A stretch of DNA of 64,000 nt from Cycas panzhihuaensis. Its lineage: Eukaryota; Cycadophyta. Positions 1 through 10,692 of this stretch are shown here, in pieces. The position numbers and the translations under genes are program-made. The stretch's first letter is position 1. Each line of letters begins with the position of its first letter. Below the pieces are notes generated by a model. The model was not told the DNA's origin, did not search any database, and saw only the letters and a program-made list of their open reading frames with translations. The stretch is from the NCBI GenBank assembly GCA_023213395.1, contig CM041465.1, forward strand, positions 162,509,741 to 162,573,740, given 5' to 3'.

Positions 1-879
1 TTAAGAATTGATCAGAACTATACCATGAAACAATTCAAATTGATTGTCCTTGAACCAAGATTCTAACAGTTCAGAAAAAAATAAAATTTAGTACCTGTAG
101 CAAGAGTTATAGACAAAAACGTCTAAGTACCCCCCTTTTGAAAACAAAATAAAAATGCTACAACATTTTCGCCACCAACCTAAATTGAGTGATTCTTTTT
201 CCTGAGTGGAAAGGACTTCAAAATGTTTCTAATGGGCTTGGTTTAAGGTGATTTGGAGCTTTGTAGCTGTTGTAGTAGCCTCCACAAGTTAGATTAAAAT
301 TTTAAATTTTAGAGCAGCAATAGTACCCTCCACTAAAATAGCAATAACTTTTGAACTAGATCTCTAAATTGATTTTTTTTTTTGAGTAATGTATGCTTCA
401 AGCCACAACAATTCAAAAAAAGTTTGAGGTCATTTGGATACCTGTCACAGTTGTTATGGCCCTGATGTGGGTCACAATTAGAGTTTCTGGGGACTCCAAT
501 AACTCCTGTTACTAAAATAGTGATAACATTTTGCTTCAATATCTGATGAATTTGAAATCACTTTTAGAAGAAAGTAGATGTCAATACACACAAATTTCAA
601 AAACAAATTGAGGTCAATCGAACACGTATAGTGAAAGTTATGGTTCTTTGAGGCTATGGTAGTAGGATTTAGGCCATAAAAATAGTGAGGAACAACAAAC
701 TAAAATTAAATTCTCTGCAATTTTTACAATTTTGCTCCAAAATCTATGATATAACCACTCAAAATTTGCAATATAGGCTTGGTCAACCCAAATTTAAGAA
801 TATTTTTCCAAAATTTTTTTCATTTATACTTCTGAAAATGCAGATCCTCAATAGGCCAAAACAAAACTCTGATACCACT
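1..879 (-). repeat. Leader of the tandem LARD-like unit; direct repeat of 3252-4127
   Basis: About 870 bp matching 3252-4127 in the same orientation with many substitutions and small indels. It is the region just inside the primer site. It contains three variants of a short module (near 148, 325 and 510) built around CTAAAATAGYRATAAC followed by an AAATTGA-like block. No coding frame is supported. Confidence 0.75.
867..877 (-). other. Primer-binding site of the off-window unit
   Basis: Complement reads TGGTATCAGAG, the usual plant LTR-retrotransposon primer site for initiator methionine tRNA, two bases inside the LTR. Confidence 0.75.
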
Positions 880-1392
880 TGTGGTGATGCCCACCATTTA
901 TAAACAAAAGCTATAGCATTCACACTATAGATAATTTATAAAAATAGCATCTCATCATAAATAAGAATATATATATTCATAGTAATTTAGATATAATTGC
1001 AGGCCACATAATAATATCAAATTGTCCATAGTAAATAGTAAATACCAAATAAAATAATAGTAGCATCTTGCCCTCTTTGAGGTGAGGGTTTTCTTCCAAA
1101 ATGGCATACAATGCCCTAATGGCCCTAGGCCATTCTTCTAGATCCAAAATATCAAATTCTCCAAAGATGATTTACAAATGAACGAGACTCCTCTATTTAT
1201 AGCCTTATTTTCTCTCTCTAAACCCAACTTCTAATTTTCTCTCCTCAAAATACTAAATTCAACTAATTTAGGGATGCAGCGATTATCTCTGATAAAATAA
1301 CAACTTCATAATAAATATACATTAAATAATTCTTCCTTTATCTTCCTTAAAATCCAACTTCACCAACTTCTTCAAAATTTAGGAATGTAATA
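880..1392 (-). repeat. LTR of LARD-like element (3' LTR of the complete unit, 5' LTR of the next)
   Basis: Aligns end to end with 4128-4648 with scattered substitutions. Purine-rich complement of 1393-1404 lies on one side and a primer-binding site on the other, so this LTR serves two tandem units. Confidence 0.8.
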
Positions 1393-1404
1393 GCTCTCCC
1401 TCCT

Positions 1405-3250
1405 TGAAATACTCCACCCTCGAAGTATAGGCAATTGTGTGTAGAGCTTGTTTGGTCCAACTTTGGCTAGTGGTTCCAACCGTCACCTACTAAATCTTGT
1501 ATGTCATAAAAATTGAGTCCAGTCTTGTGACTTCTGTTGGAAATTGTTGATGGGTGACCTGAATTTGCAGATGCTTATTCCTGGGACCAGGTGCATGTTG
1601 TAACTTGTCCTGTATTGAAGTGATCCTAGGACTTTTGTGGTGCCTTTGATGGTTGGCCTTGATCTTGTTTTGGGTTTGCACATTTTGTCCTCAGATGCCA
1701 TGCCTCATAGAATGAGAGGTGATGAGAATACTGAGAATTTTTGTGCGGAAGGTTATGATGTAGTTTTAAGAGTCCAAAAAAAAATTGATTATAAGGGTTG
1801 TATATAGGTGACTGCAGAATGCAAGAAAGAGGGAGAGAAGTGGGGGTCCATGAGGTGATCAACAATAAATTTATACGTGTGGAAAACCTAGAGAAGCAAA
1901 CTTTATGCTGAGGAGTACTTGGAGTTTGAGAATTGATTCGAAAATGGGTTATGATTGGGATAGGTTTTGTTGGATAATTAAAATCCTAGGGAAATAAGAG
2001 GGATGCAAAATTAGTGATAGATGCTCTTTATGGGAAAGAGGTTTACGTAGAGGTTCAAAGATGAGGGATGGGTTGGATGGGGGTGTTAATGGAAGAAAAG
2101 AGTATATGTTATATTGAGGTCTAGAAGGTTAAGATAGACATGATGGGGTTTTATAGGAGGCTATGATCATACTAGGAAGTGAAACGTGATGAAGGTAGGA
2201 TGAAGGGTTTAGAACATGTTGCTGAGGAGATTTTGTAGGGGGCGGAGAAACATGTGAAAGGTGGGATGAGCTAAGTTTATGAAGAGGGACTAAAATTTAT
2301 GCTATGAAAACCTTTGAATTAAGAAGCTTAGGAGTTAGGACAGTTATAGAGTAATGGTGAGAGGATTTCTATACAACTATTGAGGATGGAAAAGAAAGAG
2401 GGTAGATAAACTACCAAAGGAAATGTGCATATGCAAAACAAGATCAAGTACCTTGTGGGATTCACTTAGTTGCCCAACTTCTTTTGCAGCCTACTTAGGC
2501 TCTTCCTGAGATCCATGTATCTTCATTAGACCCTTTTTTGATTGCTCGTCAACTCCGTTGTGTTGTTCCTACATAAGCTTTTCGTCATAATGCTTTGTTT
2601 CACCTAATACTTGGTTAAATTCTTCTACAAGATGCTCAGTCTTCCCCTGCTTCGTGTCTTCGATCTTGTTGTGTTGTTGCTCTTGAATTAATTCTCCTTG
2701 ATGCTCTTATGGTATTTCCTAGATCCCTTTATCAATGATCAGTTCTTCCTCCTTTACTGTCTCTTCGTCTAGTTGCTTTGATTCTTTGGCAAATTCCTTG
2801 TGATAAATTTCTTCCAGGTTTTCATTGATAACATTGTCTTGAACTGGGTTCATTTCTTCATCTTGATCCCATTGGATAGATGCTATCCTATAATCTCTTT
2901 TAAACCAATACCATTTATTGAAGATTTATTTTTTTTCAAACCGATCTTCATACCATCGATGAGCTTCCCCCCTCAAGTAGTATTGAATACTCGGTCTATA
3001 ATCTTAGAAATTTGTATCTGGAGTGAGTCCACAATATGTGTTGACATGTTAAAGCCATTCAATAGTTGTTATGCCTTCCCCTAGGGTGAATGGTTGAATA
3101 CTTTGAATTTTCCGTATTAAGCATGCCTTTTGTTGCAATTGCTACAGTAACTCCTTTAATTCTGCTGAAGATATTCCCTCTAACCAAATCTTCAATTTTT
3201 TTTTCCTTTTCAACAAGAAGTTGTAACTTCATGGATTAAAATCTACATCA
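1405..3250 (-). other. Interior of the LARD-like element, possible gag relic at 2460-3200
   Basis: No conserved enzyme is visible. On the minus strand near 2930-2990 one frame gives YYLRGEAHRWYEDRF, which resembles the capsid part of retrotransposon Gag proteins. Below it (2460-2900) is a Glu/Gln/Lys-rich stretch with stops, like a decayed linker. The plus-strand reading of 2800-3084 is judged to be antisense to this. The lower half (1440-2460) is purine-rich on the plus strand and shows no gene. A short, heavily decayed gag is the best guess; it could also be unrelated filler. Confidence 0.35.
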
Positions 3251-4127
3251 AGCACTGATCAAAACTATACCATGCAACCATTCAAATTGATTGTCTTTGA
3301 ACCAAGATTCCAATGGTTGAGACGAAACTAAAATCCAGTACCTATAACTGGAGTTATGGATGAAAATGTCCAAATACCTCCTTTTGAAAACAAAACAAAA
3401 ATGATATAACTTTTCTCCACTAACCCAAATTGAGTGATTCTTTTACCTAACTAGAAAGGACTTCAAAACATTTTCAATGGGCTTGGTTTGAAGTGATTTG
3501 GAGCTTTGTAGTTTCCATAATAGCCCCCACAAGTTGGACAAAAAATATAAAATTTAGGGCAGCAACAATACCCTCTATTAAAATAGCAATAACTTGTGAA
3601 CTAGATCTCCAAATTGAAAAATTATTTTTTCTGACTAATCTATGTTTCAAGCCACACCAATTTAGAAAAAAAATTAAGATCATTTGGATATCTGTAGCAA
3701 TTGTAATGGTCCTAATGTGGGTCATAACTAGAGTTTATGGGGACTCTAGTAGTACCTATTACTAAAATACTAATAACCTTTTAGTCCAATATCTGATGGA
3801 TCTAAAACCACTTCTAGTAGAAAATAGATATTGAGACGCACATATTCAAAAAAACATTGAGGTCAATCGAACCCCTATAGTGAAAGTTATGGCCATTTGA
3901 ATTTATGGTAGTAGACTTTAGGCCCAAAAAATAGTGATGGATAGTAGGTTGAAATTAAATTCCCTGCAATTTTTGCAATTTCACTCTAAAATCTATAGCA
4001 TAACCACTCAAAATTTGCAAAATAGGCTTGGTCAACTTAAATTTATGGCTATTTTTTCAAAACTTTTTCATTTCTATTCTCAAAAATGTAGATCCTTGAT
4101 GGGCCAAAACGAAGCTTTAATACCACT

Positions 4128-4648
4128 TGTGGCAATGCCCACCATTTATAGACAAAAATACAACATTTATGCCATAGATAATTTATAAAAATAACATCTT
4201 ATCATAAATAACAATAGATATCCATAGTAATTCAAATATAGTAGCAGACCACATAATAATATTAGATTAATATCAAATTGGCCATAGTAAATAGTAAATA
4301 CTAGATAAAGTAACAACAGTATCTTGCCGAATTCGAGGCGATGGCTTCCTCCCAAAATGGCATACAATGTCCTAATGGCCCTAGGCCATTATTCTATATC
4401 CAAAATATCAAATTCTCCAAAGATGATTTACAATGAATGGGGCTCCTCTATTTGTAGCCTTATTTTCTCTCTCTAAACCCAACTTCTAATTCTCTCTTTT
4501 CAAAATACTAACTTCATCTAATTTAGGGATACAATAACTATCTCTCCTGAAAATATTGACTTCATAATAAATATACATTAAATAATTCTTCCTTTATCTT
4601 CCTCAAAAACTAACTTCACCAACTTCTTCAAAATTTAGGAACGTAACA
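4128..4648 (-). repeat. 5' LTR of LARD-like element
   Basis: Partner of 880-1392. On the minus strand it opens TGTTACGTTCC and closes with CACA, followed by two bases and a primer-binding site that has lost part of its match. The plus-side neighbour at 4649 is directly gypsy reverse-transcriptase sequence. Confidence 0.8.
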
Positions 4649-6660
4649 CAGCTACTAGGACATGTGGTGTGTCAAGAAGGGCTTTTGACAAACCTTGCTA
4701 GAGTAAAAGTGGTCCTAAATTTGCCTACACCTACCTCAATAGTAGAAGTTAAAGTTTTTTCGGGTCATATAAGATACTACCGAAAGTTTGTTAGTATAGA
4801 GATTACAACACCTTTGTAAAAGCTCTTGAAGAAAGGATGCGAATTTTGTTGGGATGAACAACACAAAACCACATTTCCTAAGCTGAAAGTGGCAATTGTG
4901 TTGGCTCCAGCTTTGCAGCATCCAGACTATGATAAGTCTTTCTGCGTTCACATGGATGCTTCTGCCAGGTAATTGGTTGTGTGCTAACTCAACCAAGCGA
5001 AGAATGAGAGGATCATTCAGTGTATTTTGCAAGTAGGAGATTGACTTATGTTGAAAGGAATTATTTAGTCACAAAGCGAGAAGGATTAGTCATGATATAT
5101 GGCTTATAAAAGTTTAAGCATTATCTCTTGGCTACTCCTTTTACTTTTTTTGTAGATCATCAAGCTCTTTTGTATCTAGTCAACAAACCATTTTGCAGGG
5201 ATAGACTAGTCGATGGATTGTTCTATTCCAAGAATTCCAATTCAATATTGTAGCTCAACCTGGTTGAACAACATGTTGGCCTAGATCATTTGTTGAGGAT
5301 CCCATCTAGGAAAGTAGCAATAGGTATATTTGACAATTTTCTTGATGCTAAATTGTTTAGAGTGGAAGTGGTCCCAAACTTCCTTTAAGACATTGCATCA
5401 TTTCTGAGTTTGGGATTTTTTTAAAGGATATGCTAAAGTCATGACAAAGAATGATTGTGGAAAAATCTAGTAGATATCAATTCATAGAGGGACAACTCTA
5501 TTATCTTAGAGCAGATACAATTATGTGGCATTATGTGTTGTCCCATGAGATCACTACGATGATTAGAGAATCCCATGAAGGCACCGAAGGCAGCCATGTG
5601 GGCCAAGAAGCCACATCTTAGAAAGTGTTAAAGTGTGCTAGATTGTAGTGGTTGACCTTGTTCCAAGATGTTGAGAGTTTTATGTCAAGAACTGTAATGT
5701 GTGCCAATGAATGGAGAATCCAACATGCAAAGATTTCATGCCACTCACTATGGTGGTGGCTTAGAAGCCATTTGAAAAGTGGGGATTAGATTTTGTTGGA
5801 ACTATTAGCCCTACGACACAGTGAACAGGAGCTCAATACACTTTGGTCACCATCAATTATATTACAAAATGGGTCGACGCTTGATCATTGCAAGATGACA
5901 CTGCATAAAGCAGAACTTGATGTTTGTATGGAGCAATGATCACTCAATTTGGATGTCCACTAGAGATTGTGAGTGATTGAGGAACACATTTTATAAATTG
6001 TATTATTAAGCAATGCACTATAGAATTTATGGTCGTGCATGGGAAAAGTACTCCCTACTATATTAGAGCAAACAGACTCGCTGAATCATCTAATAAAATT
6101 ATTTGTAGAGGACTAACCAAGATCTGTGATGTGGGGCATAGTGATTGGGTACAAAAGTTATACTCAATATTGTGGGCTTGTAGAACAACAGTGAAACAAG
6201 CCATAGGTCATACACCCTTTTAGTCGGTGTTTGGACTAGAGGCAGTTGTTCTAGTGGAATTTGTAGTGCCCAATTTGAGGATTGCAATCAAATGCCACAT
6301 GACGATATTAAGTCATTGAAAGCGAGATTATAGTAGTTATTGTGATTAGATGAATTCAGACTACTGAGCCAATGGGTTACAAAAGTTGAAAAGGATCAAC
6401 AAAAAACATGGCATGACATACATATTAAGAACAAAGACTTCAAGGTAGGTGATCTAATCTTTTATGATAGTAGATTGAAGACTCGGCCTAGAAAATTGAA
6501 AATTCACTGGCAAAGTCCTTTTATCATTGACAAAATTATGCACAATGCAGCAGTTTTCCTGGAGGAACTGGGAGGTAAGCCATTGGCAACACCAGTAAAT
6601 GGTAGTTGACTTTGATCTTACAAATTCAAGTAATATCGGGTTTTGAGAGAAATTCAATAG
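4649..6660 (+). pseudogene. Ty3/gypsy pol relic: RT end, RNase H, integrase
   Basis: Order and motifs are those of a Ty3/gypsy polyprotein. The end of reverse transcriptase is at 4649-4790 (LGHVVCQEGL, then NLPTPTS). The RT-linked RNase H runs about 4800-5330 (WDEQHKTTFPKLK, HMDASAR, ERNYLVTKREGLVMIYGL, FVDHQALLYL). The integrase zinc-binding part is near 5550-5710, and the catalytic core shows KWGLDFVG near 5780, SD*GTHF near 5970 and NRLAESSNK near 6070. The integrase C-terminal part follows at 6380-6640 (HIKNKDFKVGDL, LKTRPRKLKIHW). Many stops and frame changes show it is dead. The 5' part of the gene was cut off by insertion of the LARD-like element, and the rest would lie beyond the left edge if retained. 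The Tat/Athila-like C-terminal motif style is my reading and not tested. Confidence 0.88.
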
Positions 6661-7159
6661 GATAATAACATGTTGATTGTTGATGTTCTAGTATTGGTTC
6701 TAGAAAAGAAGCTCAATAAGGGATGACATTTTGCAGCATAGTATGATAAATGAGAGTGTAGGTTGTACTCGGATATGGCACCTTGTATTGCAACAGTTGT
6801 AATATGATGATCAACACCACAGATCTTACTCGATGCCATAGGGTTGTTGATTAATTTGTGTTTCTATTCGTGAACAAGTAATGACATCTTAGGTCCTATT
6901 GAAGAGAGAGAGTCTTTTTGGCAGAATTAAAAGATAGTCATTATGAAAATTACATATCTAAGGGGCATTTAAAGAGGTGGAATTATGAATCCATCTCCAC
7001 TTCTTTTCCTCATGTTAGAGGGCATGACTCCAGCAAACCAATTTAGGTATTTGAAACCATCTGGTTTCTAGTCCCTTGTTACTGCTCAAGCTACTTGTAG
7101 TCACAGAAAAACTGGTTGCAGACATCTAGATTGGAGTAAATAGTTCGATAGCCTAAGAT

Positions 7160-8631
7160 TGATGGCAGACATAGTAGCCATTGTTGATGTTGATGCATTT
7201 GAGTTAGTCCCTCGACAGCTACCGTCTCCATTCACTATGAGTGAATGCTCTCATTTAGGCTTGAAACAGATCTAGGACCAGCTATCGAATGATCATGTGG
7301 TTTGCACTTTGTTTCTCCTTTGAGTTATTGGAGAAAATGTTATGAAATTATGATGAAAAAGAAAGAGGTTTTGTGCACAAGGAGGGCATACTGAAAATAG
7401 AGGCTTCTAGATTTGCTCAACCCTTTGGTTTGCCAACAGACAACGAATTGATTTCTTTGAAGATGAAGCAACATTTAGCATGTAAGATGCCACAGGCAGA
7501 ACTGGTGAGGAAATTTTGTGTGGATGATCCAAACAAATGTTATAATAATCATGGGGTTGTTATTAAGAAATTAAAAGACCTTGATTTGCGAATTGTGGCC
7601 AAATTGCTTACTGGGCATCTTATGGGTAGTGGAGATGCAACCCAAATCCATTTTCACATGGTTCAAATTGTGTCTCAATTACTGCAAGGTGTGGTGTATA
7701 GATGGGATATCTTTATGGAAGTTGCCATTATCCAGCAGATTATTGAAGCCGTTTATCTTAGAAAAGAGTCTTTTTATTGTTTGACACCTTTAATGGCCCC
7801 AACTGTGGATGAGTATATGCCACAACATTTGTCCCAAAAAATTATTTCTGACTCTAATTCTTAAGGATTGCAGTGGGTAGGCTATGGCCGTGAGGTCAAG
7901 TTGTCTAAAAATGTCTTGGCCACCTTTAATACCATTCATAAGGATTTGGCCGATAGATTTGTACCACGGTTCCTAACTAGCAATTGGGGTGGCAAATCAA
8001 GTCTAAGGTGGGGGCCAGTACACTGCAGAAACAGTTGCAAACAAGCTTGAGGGATAGTGCACAACCATCATCAGTCAATACCTTGTCTATCATCACGCAT
8101 TCTAGATCAAAACACAAATGTGCAGAAGATCCATATCAGCTCCAATCTGTAGTAGATATTGCTACTGGATTAATGCAATCCTTTTCTTCTATTCAGCTAC
8201 ACAGTGAACTAGTTCACTGTCTCAAGGAAGCTAAACATCTCAGAGACAATTTTCTGAAAGACTCACAATTCATGTCAGATCTGAAGTAAACTGTCCTAGA
8301 TTACTTACCATCCTAGTTTGAATCTAAAGAGATTGTTGCTCAGGTCAAACAACAGATTTTTAAAGTTCGGTTCAATGGTCCTCAACTTCCAGTAGCTGCA
8401 ACAAGTATCGATATCAAAGACTTATAGGCACAAGATACCATGCAAGATGAGTGCATCCAAGCTCTGGAGTTGCAACTGAACCAGAAAACAACAACACTGG
8501 AATTGATTTGCATGAAGCTAAAATATTATGAGCATCTGGCACTGGAGGCCAGTGCACTTCCAAGCTGGCACACTGAACTAAGCATTGGAGATGCTACTAG
8601 ACCTAATTCTCCTGAGGGAGAGGAGACTTGA
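7160..8631 (+). pseudogene. Extra ORF downstream of gypsy integrase, unknown function, degenerate
   Basis: A coding-like stretch of roughly 490 codons follows the integrase in the same direction. It begins near MADIVAIVDVDAFELVPRQL (7161) and changes frame around 7350. The longest clean part is 7373-7864. Past that stop it stays readable in the same frame to about 8040, then shifts to another frame for 7984-8631 with a few stops. The middle is helical and moderately hydrophobic (HFHMVQIVSQLLQGVVYRW); the last third is rich in Glu, Leu and Lys and could form a coiled coil. I see no catalytic motif, signal peptide or zinc finger. Some plant gypsy lineages carry an additional 3' ORF (env-like or plant-transposon-protein types), which is the best analogy, but I do not recognise the family. 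Confidence 0.55.
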
Positions 8632-9286
8632 TTGAATTCTTCAGATAAAGTTCATTGGGACATAGCTATGGATTCGGTTGCAAAATTGGAACTCCACATG
8701 CTACATTGCAGAAGATGGTTGATGCAGTTTCTATGGTAGATGACACAGATCCTGTTAATAATACATGTAACAACACTTTGGATTCAGGTATTGCAGTTGT
8801 GGATCCTATTTCTATCCCTTTGGGAGAGGGCATGAGTAAGATGAAGTGCAATTTAGCATAATATTTCAATTGCCACTGGCGTTGGTGGGGAAGGAAAGCT
8901 ATACAGGCTATTTTATGTTTTGTTTTTTTAGTTTGCTAAAACTTTTTTGGTAATTTAGGTACTTTCACATTCTTTTGAGGATGTTGGAAAGATATTAGGC
9001 CTTAGTTTTGTAATTTTTGATTTAATGGATATCACAAATCTTGCTTAGTAACTATATGTGAACCGCAAATCCTGCATGCCTGCCACAGAATTAGGAATTA
9101 GTTAATCAGTTGGTTATGTAACTACTCAGATGGTACAGTTGTATATATGACGGTTTTTTGGATGGTATTGGGGTTCCTTTGGATGGCCAGGGAGACTAAG
9201 GCATGTAACCTTGTCATGGTAGCAATGGAAAGATCATGTTATTATTCTGTCATGAGCATAGGGTATGCTAGATTGTATATTGAACC
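8632..9286 (+). other. Gypsy 3' end: polypurine tract and probable LTR remnant
   Basis: A purine tract GGTGGGGAAGGAAAG (8884-8898) follows the extra ORF, as expected just before a 3' LTR. The T-rich, gene-free sequence after it (about 8900-9280) is a plausible LTR, but no second copy is in the window, so its ends cannot be set. Decayed coding of the extra ORF may persist to about 8860. Confidence 0.4.
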
Positions 9287-9289
9287 ATG

Positions 9290-10222
9290 GCTTATGGTCA
9301 TTCCCCAGAGAACCCAACATTGACTATCAAAATTACAAGAAAGAATATAATGAATTACAAGAGTAATATATCAAATAACCTAAATATTATAAGGACCAAA
9401 TCAATTTCTATGATTATATGCAATACAAATGTGGATGGCCTTTTTACATGTTCATTGATAAGAAAGCTTGTAAAGCAAAACATAAACAACAATACTTGTC
9501 AATGGTGAGGCATACCTGGGACACATATATGAAGTACTCAGACAAAATGCTACCCCTACAAGAGATATGTTCATTTGAAGAATACATGTCAAATATGGAT
9601 GTCTTCCCTCCAATTGATATGGAAGACTATGACAATGAGATTATGAAGAACCACACTGAACAAAAAAAAAAAAGAGAAATGCACAGTCAATTGGTGGGTC
9701 AACAGAACAACACAACACACTTGTGGCTAAAGATGACAAATGCCCATTACCACCTCTAGAATAGTACATACCAGTTGACAATCCATCAATTAAAAATTGT
9801 ACACCGATAGTTTCACTAATATCAGTAATAGTGACTTCACCTCCTAGTCATTCCAAACAAGTCCTAGAATCTAATATAGTGGCCAATATGTTGAATCCTT
9901 ACCTAATAGAAACACCACCAACAATAATTCTTCAAGAAGAAATATAACATACAAATAGTCAATAACTTTATGCAATCCAACGAATATCTACAATATAATA
10001 TAATAGTTGAATAGAAGATTCTACAGTGACAAGTCTCAATTAAATTGCCTTGGTTGTAGAACTTACGACAACTCTCAACTCATTGGATTACAATTTAAAG
10101 ACACAAAGCTAATGAATATGAGATTCTCTTACTTGCAAGAGGCAATTGTTGGCCATCATTTTTTAGTATGCTTTGAGGGTGAAGCATTTGGAGAGGGAAA
10201 GTATTGTTATGCACATAATTAG
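9290..10222 (+). pseudogene. Unrecognised degenerate coding stretch
   Basis: Protein-like reading continues over about 900 bp with two or three frame changes. Segment 9310-9759 in one frame gives an acidic and aromatic-rich sequence including YKCGWPFYMFIDKKACK and RHTWDTYMKY, with two in-frame stops near its start. About 9730-9950 continues in another frame as a Ser/Pro-rich linker. Segment 10007-10222 contains CLGCRTYDNSQLIGLQFKD and FEGEAFGEGKYC. An ATG in strong context stands at 9287. I do not recognise the family. Options are the gag or accessory protein of a retroelement, a DNA-transposon protein, or a captured host gene. It ends about 90 bp before copia element A. Confidence 0.4.
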
Positions 10223-10310
10223 GATTATTATTCATTAATTATTATTATTTATTAAATGATATGCCGATAGGTCATACCACCTCATGAAAAGACACCAAAC
10301 ACTTATATAT
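10223..10310. other. Short AT-rich gap ending in the target duplication of element A
   Basis: No gene. The last five bases (10306-10310, TATAT) match the five bases after element A (18054-18058). Confidence 0.6.
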
Positions 10311-10677
10311 TGTGGCGATGTTAATGTCACATGGTCATTTCATAAAATTAGAATTTGATAAAGTTACTTTTATGCTTGTAACTTTAGGATAAGGTGACTA
10401 TGCTTAAGTCACTTAAGTGAAATGACATAAAGTTCATTTCACTATAATTTTATGTAATCTCATCTGAATGTCATTGGGAGGGAAAACTCAAATTTCAAAC
10501 CCTAATGAGCATTCTCATTATATAAGCTGAAATTACATGGAGAGTAATTATTCTACACTTCTTCTCTTTGAGCTCAAACTATTAGTATTTTCTCTTGTTG
10601 AGTACATTGTGCTTGTCTCCACTATTTGCCATTGTGTAGTGTTAGTGCACTAGATCCCTAAATCCATTCCTTCAACA
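10311..10677 (+). repeat. 5' LTR of copia A
   Basis: Starts TGTGGCGATG and ends TTCAACA. Matches 17709-18053 apart from substitutions and a small extra segment near its end. Confidence 0.92.
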
Positions 10678-10679
10678 AG

Positions 10680-10692
10680 TGGTATTAGAGCC
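10680..10692 (+). other. Primer-binding site of copia A
   Basis: TGGTATTAGAGCC two bases after the LTR, a one-base variant of the usual initiator-methionine tRNA site. Confidence 0.88.

Larger units (their letters stand above)
880..4648 (-). mobile_element. Non-autonomous LTR retrotransposon (LARD-like), minus strand, sharing an LTR with a second unit
   Basis: Two direct repeats of about 515 bp (880-1392 and 4128-4648) bound a 2.7 kb interior. Read on the minus strand, the upper LTR is followed after two bases by a degraded tRNA-Met-type primer-binding site (plus 4114-4125). The lower LTR is preceded by a purine tract (complement of 1393-1404). LTR ends read TGTTAC...CACA on the minus strand, with one mutated end in the lower copy (TA for TG). 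No reverse transcriptase or integrase is visible inside, so movement would have depended on another element. A second primer site (867-877) and a second leader (1-879) follow the lower LTR, so two units share that LTR and the other runs off the window. It interrupts a gypsy pol gene beginning at 4649. Confidence 0.8.

Noticed and set aside
2800-3084. 94-codon plus-strand open frame
   Set aside because: Hydrophobic and unlike any family; it lies antisense to a better gag-like reading on the minus strand.
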